From an uncultured Clostridia bacterium (GTDB taxonomy: Bacteria; Bacillota; Clostridia; Oscillospirales; Oscillospiraceae), in the NCBI GenBank assembly GCA_937892865.1, contig CALBJG010000021.1, positions 1 to 10,264 on the forward strand: a stretch of DNA of 10,264 bases, given 5' to 3'. Every line of letters starts with the position of its first letter. The first letter of the stretch is position 1. The notes beneath the pieces are model-generated. The model searched no databases. It was not told the DNA's origin and worked only from the letters and a program-made list of their open reading frames with translations. Shown here in pieces: positions 5,232-10,264 of the stretch. The position numbers and the translations under genes are program-made.

Positions 5232-5545
5232 CCCGTCACCCCCCGATAAATGTCCAAATATATGCCTGCGGCTTTGTAAACCGCATCATTGTCGCCGGGG
5301 GTGTCGTATTGCACCTGCACGCCGCCCAAACTGGCGGTCTTTACGCCACCGCTCCGGCTACCGGCATATATGGCCTCCGCCATGGCGCAGAGGGCGAATC
5401 TTTCCGATTCCGCGCCCCCCTGCACCCGGCAGATACGCTTTAACTGCGCCAGATGTTCTGCCGCCCGGGCAGCCATTTCCGGGAAGGATCTCTCGGGAAT
5501 GGCACTGCCCAGGTAGACAGTTTTGTAAAATGTATAGTCGACCAT
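5225..5545 (-). CDS. Head-tail connector protein, gp6-like (106 aa)
   Basis: The 106-residue protein is mostly helical: MVDYTFYKTVYLGSAIPE then a Pro-directed turn, FPEMAARAAEHLAQLKRICR (21-40), FALCAMAEAIYAGS (50-63), and a C-terminal helix NDAVYKAAGIYLDIYRG (85-101). This is the usual layout of gp6/gp15-type adaptor rings that dock beneath the portal; the opening TFYKxxYxGxxIPExxFPxxAxRA and the DVYxAxGxYLxxY end are frequent in clostridial versions. The ATG at 5545 follows AGGAGG. It lies 18 bases after the major capsid gene and overlaps the next gene by 7 bases. Confidence 0.75.
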   Translation of the reverse strand: MVDYTFYKTVYLGSAIPERSFPEMAARAAEHLAQLKRICRVQGGAESERFALCAMAEAIYAGSRSGGVKTASLGGVQVQYDTPGDNDAVYKAAGIYLDIYRGVTGC

Positions 5546-5563
5546 AGGCAGCGCCTCCTACGA

Positions 5564-6508
5564 TCAGCCGATGGAGATGTTCCGCAGGACCGCCGCTTTC
5601 AGCGTGTTCTTCAGGGCAACGCCTGCCACCAGTTCCACCTCGCCGGTCTTCACCGCGCCGGGGGTCTCCAGGTCGGGCATATAGATGCTCAATACGCCGC
5701 TGCCGGTGGGAGAGATGCCGTGGAAACCGTCCAGACCCATACATACGGCGTAAATGCAGGTCTTGCTGTCCTCGGTGGGGATCACATCCACAGTGGAAGC
5801 GCCGTCAAAGAACTTGCCCATATCCACCATAGGGATACCGGCGTAAGTCTCTACCGGGTTGCCGAAATCGTCCTTGACACGCTCGTAGTAACCGGCGCGG
5901 CGGGCGATGGAGCGGAGTTTGGTGAGCATATCCCGGTTCATCAGCAGCATAGAAGGCGTGCCGTCCAGGGTAGCCAGGAAGCCGTCCATCTCGTCCAAAA
6001 AGGCGTTGTAGTTTTCATCCAGTTCGGCAGAGGTCGCCAGGGAGACCTGGCTCTGGATCTCGGTTTCGGTGCCGGAGAGGAGTTTGTTCAGACCGTCAAA
6101 CTCGCCGTTATCCGCATCGCCGTTGATGACCAGATTGTGGAAATAGTTGGCAGTGGCCTTAATCTTCTGCTCTGCCTGGAATGCCACCTCGTCCACTGCG
6201 CCGGCGGTGTTCTGAAGCACTCTGTCCACCTGGAAAGCGCCGCCCATAATTGCGGCGGAGGTGGTCTTTTTCTCCCGCTTTGCCTCGCCGGGGGTGTACT
6301 CCGCGCCCACAGTGCGGACAGCGGCAGTGGCAGGGGACTTCAACTGGACATAGCCGTAAGTGAGAGTAGAACCGCCGGTGCCGGGGGAAATGCAGTTGTC
6401 AAAAACCATCTGATCCAGCAGTGCAGAGGAGCGGCGGAACATATCCACCACCTGCTGATCTACCTTGTCTGCCATAGAAACTTTTGCGTCTTTCAGTGTA
6501 ATTGCCAT
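5564..6508 (-). CDS. Phage major capsid protein, HK97 fold (314 aa)
   Basis: This is the building block of the icosahedral head. The 314 residues include an N-terminal helix, FDNCISPGTGGSTLTYGYVQ (36-55) and LKSPATAAVRTVGAEYTPGEA (56-76) forming the E-loop-type strand pair, a spine-like helix DEVAFQAEQKIKATANYFHN (106-125) leading to LVINGD, the P-domain/A-domain stretch with SMLLMNRDMLTKLRSIARR (186-204) and TYAGIPMVDMGKFF (221-234), and a C-terminal strand EVELVAGVALKNTLKAAVL (290-308). This arrangement (STLTYGYxxLKxPATAAxR, GGxFQxDRVLxNTAG, QKIKA, ViNGD) is well known in clostridial and actinobacterial siphophage coat proteins. There is no protease domain, so maturation probably uses the separate scaffold. 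The ATG at 6508 has AAAGGAG upstream. The 245-base gap before it, filled with repeats, is unusual. Confidence 0.9.
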   Translation of the reverse strand: MAITLKDAKVSMADKVDQQVVDMFRRSSALLDQMVFDNCISPGTGGSTLTYGYVQLKSPATAAVRTVGAEYTPGEAKREKKTTSAAIMGGAFQVDRVLQNTAGAVDEVAFQAEQKIKATANYFHNLVINGDADNGEFDGLNKLLSGTETEIQSQVSLATSAELDENYNAFLDEMDGFLATLDGTPSMLLMNRDMLTKLRSIARRAGYYERVKDDFGNPVETYAGIPMVDMGKFFDGASTVDVIPTEDSKTCIYAVCMGLDGFHGISPTGSGVLSIYMPDLETPGAVKTGEVELVAGVALKNTLKAAVLRNISIG

Positions 6509-6576
6509 AATAAAATTCTCCTTTTAAGTAAATTTTTTGTATCGTAACCGCCAAAGCGGTGAATACACATCTATAA

Positions 6577-6609
6577 ATTCTTGTTTATCGCTCAGGCGAA
6601 AACAAGAAT
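6577..6609. other. Hairpin between scaffold and capsid genes
   Basis: Ten base pairs (ATTCTTGTTT with AAACAAGAAT) enclose a further CGC/GCG stem and a TCAG loop. On the - strand the arm is followed by TTTATAG, so weak termination or attenuation before the capsid gene is possible. Part of the sequence (ttcttgtttatcgc) also occurs at 8482-8495, upstream of the portal gene. Confidence 0.5.
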
Positions 6610-6723
6610 AGTGCACAGTTCACAGTGCATAGTGCATAGTAAATGTGTGGCCTGCAGCCACTATTTAAATCATTTTGCGAAGCAAAATACCTTAATTGTG
6701 CATTGTGCATTATGCATTGTGCC
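6609..6723. repeat. Composite repeat: array - hairpin 1 - hairpin 2 - inverted array
   Basis: A left array of gtgcata/gtgcaca units (6611-6640), hairpin 1 at 6647-6661 (GTGGC, loop CTGCA, GCCAC), a 10-base spacer, hairpin 2 at 6672-6688 (ATTTTGC, loop GAA, GCAAAAT), and a right array of inverted units (6696-6722, ttgtgcattgtgcattatgc). Hairpin 2 is identical to that at 694-710. Hairpin 1 and the array units differ, and the two flanking arrays within this copy match each other (GTGCAT type). Confidence 0.75.
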
Positions 6724-6739
6724 TTTCGAGCATCCGGCC

Positions 6740-6756
6740 CGACAAACCGGAATTTA
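6740..6756 (-). repeat. AATTCCGGTTTGTCG repeat motif at scaffold gene end
   Basis: On the - strand the scaffold stop TAA runs directly into attccggtttgtcgggcc. Close copies lie at 1752-1768 (also against a stop codon) and 8663-8679 on the same strand, and at 1497-1512 and 1598-1614 on the other. Confidence 0.6.
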
Positions 6757-7137
6757 CTTCTTTTTAAACTTCTCTCTTAACGCCTCTGCCAGAGATCTCG
6801 GCTCCTCCACTGCCAGTGTCTGCCTTGTGCCGGTGCCGGTGGCGTAAGCCGGAGGCAGTTGGCTCTCAAAGAGATAGCCGCAAGTCTTTTTCAAATCTTT
6901 CAGCGCCTTTTCGATGGCGCCCTCTTCGGCATTTGAAAGGGTGTCGATGTCCAAAAGGGCGCGGATGGCAGTTAAGTTTTTGCCACCGGCTTTCATCACC
7001 GCCTGCTCCAACGCAGAATCAAACCGCAAGGCGGCCAGTTCCTTTTGGTGGCTCTCCTGGGTCTTCTGCGCCGCTTCCAAAATAGCGGCTACCGCCTCTT
7101 CCCCAATGCCTAAACTTTCCAAAAATTCCTTTTCCAT
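6754..7137 (-). CDS. Phage scaffolding protein, Gp20-like (127 aa)
   Basis: This is an internal scaffold that guides capsid assembly and is lost on maturation. The first about 40 residues form a charged helix (EEAVAAILEAAQKTQESHQK), followed by FDSALEQAVMKAGGKNLTAI (43-62), RALLDIDTLSNAEEG, and a C-terminal segment LKDLKKTCGYLFES. The pattern (a long N-terminal coiled coil, then ALEQAVxKAGxKNxxAIRALLD, then LxKxxxYLFE) is characteristic of Gp20-type scaffolds. At 127 residues it is shorter than many members; most of the reduction seems to be in the N-terminal coiled coil. The ATG at 7137 has GGGAGGT 5 bases upstream. An upstream ATG at 7164 overlapping the portal stop (TAATG) would add nine residues; the internal ATG has the better ribosome site. 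The stop TAA is followed at once by the AATTCCGGTTTGTCG repeat motif. Confidence 0.8.
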   Translation of the reverse strand: MEKEFLESLGIGEEAVAAILEAAQKTQESHQKELAALRFDSALEQAVMKAGGKNLTAIRALLDIDTLSNAEEGAIEKALKDLKKTCGYLFESQLPPAYATGTGTRQTLAVEEPRSLAEALREKFKKK

Positions 7138-7163
7138 AGTTACCTCCCAAAATTTGATACACA

Positions 7164-8453
7164 TTATCCGTTGTCTGCCGGCATAAACCGTCTGCGGATC
7201 TCCGCTCTCTCTTCCGCAGTTTCGCTGGGCATATTGAATCGCCAGCCCAGGGCAACCTCCGGGGCGATGAGTCCCGCGGACACCATCGCTATATAGTCCG
7301 CCCAGATCTTCTCCTCGTCAAAGAGAACGCCGTTGCCCCAGTCGATGGCAATTTCACCCTGCTCCCCCGCTTCCATACCGTAAAGGTCAGCCAGCGTCCT
7401 GCACAAAGCAACTGCCTCTTTCACCGCCTTTTCCCACATCTGCTGGAAATCCAGCAATGCCAGATTCTGCTCGGTGTGGCTGGCGGCGATCTCCGTAGCG
7501 GTGCGCTGGTTGAAGTTGGTGTCCGAAAGGGTGCCCCGCTTCAAACCGATGACCGTTTCGATGTTCCTTAAGTACTCCTGCTTCCGGCGGATGTAACTTT
7601 CCTGCCGCAATTGGGGCGAAAAAATTTGGATGCCCACCCGCTCCGGGTCGTCATCCAAGCCCACAAATACATTGTCTTTCAGCATCCCATCGTCCAGTAA
7701 ATCTTTGGACACCAGGATCCTGCTCTGCCCCCGGGCAAATTCACCGGCAAACTGCTTTTCATTTTCTTCGATGGCGCGGATCATCTCCACCGCCGGCGCA
7801 AATACAGCAATGCCCTCTTTCGAACCGTCGATGCAGTTGACCATGGGGGTCTTGACCCTTACAAGCCCCACGCAGAACAGCGGCTTTTTGTAAGTGTACC
7901 GGGGGGCAAGGTCCTCATACAGCGGATGATCCGAAAGGGCCACCTGCTGACCAAGCAGTTCTGGAGAAAGGGAGCGGAAAAGTTTGTTTTCTATGGTCAA
8001 ATACCCGTTTTTGTCCACTTTTCGCCGCTCCAAAAGGGTGTAGTGGAAGCGACCCCGAATGCTGGTCTCTGCCGTACCCACATCCGTGGGGACACCGGCA
8101 GGATCCCTCTCAAAAATGAGTATCTGATCTCTGGGGATCAGGGTAAACAAGAACTTGTCCCCATCGGGGCAGGGCTTTAAAAAGCATTCGCCCCCGGTCA
8201 GTGTCAACTGCACCGCCTCCCGGCTGACCCCCTCCAATCCGGCAATCACCCCTTTTTCAAAGGGTGATGTTCCGGTGGCTGCATACTCGGCAAAAACGCC
8301 CCGGCAGAGTTTGTTTACCACCGTGTAGGCGATGCGCTGGCTCTCGTCCCCCTTTCCATAGTAAAGGGAAAACCAGTTTTTCACAGCCTTTGCCATGGCG
8401 CTGCTGGTTTTGTCCGCAGCCCCAAAGGCTTGCTGACAGTTTTGTAAGTCCAT
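7164..8453 (-). CDS. Phage portal protein, SPP1/A118-like (429 aa)
   Basis: The portal forms the dodecameric ring at one head vertex through which DNA would enter and leave, and to which the tail is joined. The 429 residues run from an N-terminal helix (MAKAVKNWFSLYYGKGDESQ) through a beta-rich wing (VQLTLTGGECFLKPCPDGDK, 81-100; FLFTLIPRDQILIFERDPAG, 101-120), to CIDGSKEGIAVFAPAVEMIR (207-226), the stem/clip region around 230-300, and the helix IETVIGLKRGTLSDTNFNQR followed by TATEIAASHTEQN (318-330), which matches the TATE-containing crown region of SPP1/A118-type portals. The ATG at 8453 was preferred to the TTG at 8465, because that TTG overlaps the GGAGG ribosome site. In phages the terminase genes lie directly upstream; here there are only repeats and trkA. 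A 27-base gap separates the stop from the scaffold start. Confidence 0.85.
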   Translation of the reverse strand: MDLQNCQQAFGAADKTSSAMAKAVKNWFSLYYGKGDESQRIAYTVVNKLCRGVFAEYAATGTSPFEKGVIAGLEGVSREAVQLTLTGGECFLKPCPDGDKFLFTLIPRDQILIFERDPAGVPTDVGTAETSIRGRFHYTLLERRKVDKNGYLTIENKLFRSLSPELLGQQVALSDHPLYEDLAPRYTYKKPLFCVGLVRVKTPMVNCIDGSKEGIAVFAPAVEMIRAIEENEKQFAGEFARGQSRILVSKDLLDDGMLKDNVFVGLDDDPERVGIQIFSPQLRQESYIRRKQEYLRNIETVIGLKRGTLSDTNFNQRTATEIAASHTEQNLALLDFQQMWEKAVKEAVALCRTLADLYGMEAGEQGEIAIDWGNGVLFDEEKIWADYIAMVSAGLIAPEVALGWRFNMPSETAEERAEIRRRFMPADNG

Positions 8454-8738
8454 AACTACCTCCAATTTTCCTATTCTTCAGTTTCTTGTTTATCGCGCTG
8501 TTCGCAAAGCCTTCCCCTTGAGGGGAAGGTGGCAGCCCGTAAGGGCTGACGGATGAGGTGTAGCCCCAAAGGGGCGTATTGCGAGCATCTCCACCTCATC
8601 AGTCACCTGCGGTGACAGCTTCTCCTCAAGGAGAAGCCTTTATGTACGTCTAACCAACTGCTCGTCAAACCGGAATTTATACGGCAGGTTTTCCTGCCAA
8701 GTCTTCGCCGTTTCTTTGCCACCCCTTTTTTGCCCTAC
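8454..8738. other. Non-coding repeat region between portal and trkA promoter
   Basis: No gene is supported. From left to right: the portal ribosome site; ttcttgtttatcgc (8482-8495, shared with the capsid leader); the two-armed repeat at 8506-8642; an AATTCCGGTTTGTCG-type motif (8663-8679); and a hairpin GGCAGG, TTTT, CCTGCC (8683-8698). No terminase fragment, integrase or attachment-site duplication is visible. Confidence 0.7.
8506..8642. repeat. Two-armed inverted repeat, about 55 bases per arm
   Basis: Left arm 8506-8560 and right arm 8588-8642 are imperfect inverted copies around a 27-base centre that holds its own hairpin (CCCC, AAA, GGGG at 8564-8574). Each arm contains two hairpins. 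Left: CTTCCCCTTGAGGGGAAG and CAGCCC-GTAA-GGGCTG. Right arm, read inverted: CTTCTCCTTGAGGAGAAG and GTCACC-GCA-GGTGAC. Both arms end GATGAGGTG. A further partial copy begins at 10246. These look like the small palindromic repeats common in Oscillospiraceae genomes. Confidence 0.75.
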
Positions 8739-8767
8739 TTGCCAAATGCCTTACAATTTGCTATACT
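8739..8767 (+). promoter_or_regulatory. Sigma-A-type promoter of trkA
   Basis: TTGCCA (8739-8744) and TATACT (8762-8767) are separated by exactly 17 bases. The predicted transcript would start near 8774 and reach the ribosome site GGGAGG (8790-8795), 6 bases before the trkA ATG. No operator or riboswitch is visible in the short leader of about 28 bases. Confidence 0.7.
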
Positions 8768-8801
8768 GTGATAAAATACCCAAATTATTGGGAGGTAGAT
8801 T

Positions 8802-10160
8802 ATGAAGATCATCATTGCAGGCGGCGGCAAAGTGGGACAGACCCTTGCCCGGCAACTGGCGTTGGAAGGCCACGACCTGACCATCATCGATGCGGACAAC
8901 ACGGTGGTGGAAAGCACCGTGGAGCGGCTGGACGCTATGGCTGTCCACGGCAACTGCGCCGCAGGTCAGGTGCTGGACCAGGCAGGCATCCGGGACGCAG
9001 ACCTCTTGATCGCCGCCACCGGCGAGGACGAGGTCAATTTGCTGTGCTGTATGACCGGCCACGGTATGAATGAGAATTTACATACCATCGCCCGGATCCG
9101 GAATCCCCAGTACGCCCACCAGGTTATGACGATGCCCCAGGTGTTCCCTCTGTCTTTAACGGTGAATCCGGAGCGGCAGGCGGCGCTGGAAGCGGAGCGT
9201 CTTTTGAAATACCCTGGCTTCTTGCGCCGGGATACCTTCGCCAAAGGCCGCACAGAGATCGTGGAACTGCGCCTTGAGAGCGATTCTCCCCTTTGCAATG
9301 TACCGCTGTCCGGTCTTAGCAATATCGTCAAGTGCCGGGTGCTGGTGTGCGCGGTACTGCGAAGCGGCGAATCCATCGCCCCCAAAGGCGATTTCGTTTT
9401 GAAAGCCGGCGACCGTATTTTCGTCACCGCCCCCTCCGCCACCCTTGCCCTGCTTTTGAAAAATTTGGGCATCATCACCCGGCGTGTCCGGAAAGTGCTG
9501 ATCTGCGGCGGCGGCAGAGTGAGTTTCTACCTTGCCCAGATGCTCTCCGGGGACGGCATCGATGTGACCCTTTTGGATAAAGATCCCGCCCGTTGCGTGG
9601 AACTTGCAGGGCTTCTGCCCAAGGTCAGCGTGATCCGTGGGGATTGCTCCAGCCAGACGGTGCTGGACAGCCAGGGTATCGAATCTTGCGATGCGGTGAT
9701 CGCCGCCACCGGTATGGACGAGACCAATATGATCATCGCCCTTTACGCCGCCAAGCGGAATATCCGCCAGGTGATCACCAAAGTCAGCCGGGGCGTTACC
9801 AGTTCCATTGCAGACAGTTTGAATTTAGGCTCTGTCCTCTGCCCCAAGGAATTGTGCAGTAACGATATCCTCCGCTATGTCCGGGCGATGCACCACACCA
9901 CCGGCGCGGCGGTTTCCGTCCACGCCATTGCCGACGGTCAGGCGGAAGCGGTGGAATTTTTACTGGACAGTTCTGCCAAACACTGCGGCGAAATGCTGAA
10001 AGATATCAAGTTGCGTCCCAATGTGCTGATCGCAGGCATCACCCACGGCGCCGATTCCCAACTGCCCACCGGCGAGTCTGTATTCTCCGAGGGGGATACC
10101 GTCGTGGTGGTCACCAACCGCCGCGGCGCGCTGCAGCAATTCAACGACATTTTTGCGTAA
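8802..10160 (+). CDS. trkA: Trk potassium uptake system regulatory protein TrkA
   Basis: TrkA is the cytoplasmic, nucleotide-binding subunit that gates a TrkH/KtrB-type potassium channel. The 452 residues contain two tandem RCK units. The first Rossmann (RCK-N) domain begins MKIIIAGGGKVGQTLA, with Gly7, Gly9 and Gly12 and an acidic residue at the end of strand 2 (Asp30), then RDADLLIAATGEDEVN (64-79). RCK-C follows at about 150-220 (EIVELRLESDSPLCNVPLSG, IAPKGDFVLKAGDRIFVTAP). The second RCK-N starts at about 231 (KVLICGGGRVSFYLAQ) with Asp259 and ESCDAVIAATGMDETNM (294-310), and the second RCK-C ends near 440. Length is that of full two-domain TrkA. The second nucleotide loop reads GGGRVS, with Ser where the third Gly usually stands. 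It has its own promoter and a GGGAGG site. It diverges from the phage cassette; the transporter gene is not in this window. Confidence 0.95.
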   Translation: MKIIIAGGGKVGQTLARQLALEGHDLTIIDADNTVVESTVERLDAMAVHGNCAAGQVLDQAGIRDADLLIAATGEDEVNLLCCMTGHGMNENLHTIARIRNPQYAHQVMTMPQVFPLSLTVNPERQAALEAERLLKYPGFLRRDTFAKGRTEIVELRLESDSPLCNVPLSGLSNIVKCRVLVCAVLRSGESIAPKGDFVLKAGDRIFVTAPSATLALLLKNLGIITRRVRKVLICGGGRVSFYLAQMLSGDGIDVTLLDKDPARCVELAGLLPKVSVIRGDCSSQTVLDSQGIESCDAVIAATGMDETNMIIALYAAKRNIRQVITKVSRGVTSSIADSLNLGSVLCPKELCSNDILRYVRAMHHTTGAAVSVHAIADGQAEAVEFLLDSSAKHCGEMLKDIKLRPNVLIAGITHGADSQLPTGESVFSEGDTVVVVTNRRGALQQFNDIFA

Positions 10161-10167
10161 GCAAAAA
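10150..10167. other. Hairpin enclosing the trkA stop codon
   Basis: TTTTTGC (10150-10156), loop GTAA, GCAAAAA (10161-10167). The trkA stop TAA lies in the loop. There is no T-run after it on the + strand, so it is not a standard terminator. The core matches the TTTTGC/GCAAAA hairpins at 694-710, 4401-4417 and 6672-6688. Confidence 0.6.
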
Positions 10168-10170
10168 TCA

Positions 10171-10216
10171 GTTGTCATTGCGAACCAGTGACCGATGTCA
10201 CTGGTGTGGCAATCTC
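10171..10216 (+). repeat. REP-like palindromic repeat, copy C
   Basis: It begins gttgtcattgcgaaccagtg and ends tgtggcaatctc. The inner stem is CCAGTGAC, loop CGAT, GTCACTGG; the outer stem is ATTGC/GCAAT. It is the same family as the copies at 1640-1681 and 1695-1736, with a longer inner stem. Confidence 0.75.
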
Positions 10217-10245
10217 GCCGGGATAGCCCAATTGACAATTATAAT

Positions 10246-10264
10246 AAGCCTTCTCCTTGAGGAG
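10246..10264. repeat. Start of another two-armed repeat, cut by window edge
   Basis: aagccttctccttgaggag matches the outer end of the arms of the 8506-8642 element. A single ttgacaatt unit (10232-10240) precedes it, so three repeat families are placed end to end after trkA. Confidence 0.6.

Noticed and set aside
5453..6547. Long open frame (364 codons) on the + strand
   Set aside because: It lies antisense to the clear major capsid gene, is low-complexity His/Gly/Val-rich, has no ribosome site, and mirrors the codon bias of the real gene.
8641..8668. Possible - strand promoter for the cassette (TTGACG, 16-base spacing, TACATA)
   Set aside because: The -10 match is weak and both boxes lie in repeat sequence shared with other sites, so it is not specific to this operon. 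No better promoter for the cassette was found.
8683..8698. Terminator-like hairpin GGCAGG-TTTT-CCTGCC
   Set aside because: No T-run follows on either strand, and the stem is only six pairs.
8454..8738. Prophage attachment site or terminase remnant next to trkA
   Set aside because: No tRNA gene, no direct duplication with the left part of the window, and no terminase-like peptide in any frame; the space is explained by repeats.

Overview
The window is a chromosomal segment of a Gram-positive anaerobe, most likely a member of the Clostridia (Oscillospirales/Oscillospiraceae-like). This rests on strong GGAGG-type ribosome sites, a sigma-A promoter before trkA, phage families common in Clostridia, and the dense small palindromic intergenic repeats I associate with that group. 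The genus cannot be named from the sequence.

Two blocks face away from each other. On the right (8802-10160, + strand) is a complete trkA, the regulatory subunit of a Trk/Ktr potassium uptake system, with its own promoter. On the left (101-8453, - strand) is a co-directional cassette of phage structural and lysis genes. In transcription order it holds: portal, Gp20-type scaffold, HK97-fold major capsid protein, two head-tail connector/completion proteins, a tail-terminator-like protein, a 51-residue orphan, a DUF6711-like protein, a tail hub, a putative tail appendage protein, a 63-residue protein, a 34-residue CD1375-like protein, an M15 peptidase endolysin with a peptidoglycan-binding tail, a membrane plus coiled-coil protein, and a small two-helix holin-like protein. 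Several starts were moved from the longest reading frame to an internal ATG with a good ribosome site. Two genes (101-277 and 1766-1870) are very short but well supported.

The set is incomplete as a phage. No terminase lies upstream of the portal, only 348 bases of repeats and promoter before trkA. No tail tube, tape measure, integrase or repressor is visible. Yet every gene present is an intact frame with a ribosome site, and many are translationally coupled. Either this is a remnant shortened by clean deletions, or it is a retained (domesticated) particle cassette; the sequence alone cannot decide.

The second theme is the intergenic DNA. At least four families of structured repeats fill the gaps: arrays of about 7 bases flanking double hairpins, about 42-46-base imperfect palindromes, about 55-base inverted arms, and a motif AATTCCGGTTTGTCG. 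Copies differ by changes that preserve base pairing. Several sit exactly at gene 3' ends, in some cases supplying the stop codon. Repeats of the same families occur both inside the cassette and around trkA, which suggests that the cassette has been part of this chromosome for a long time.
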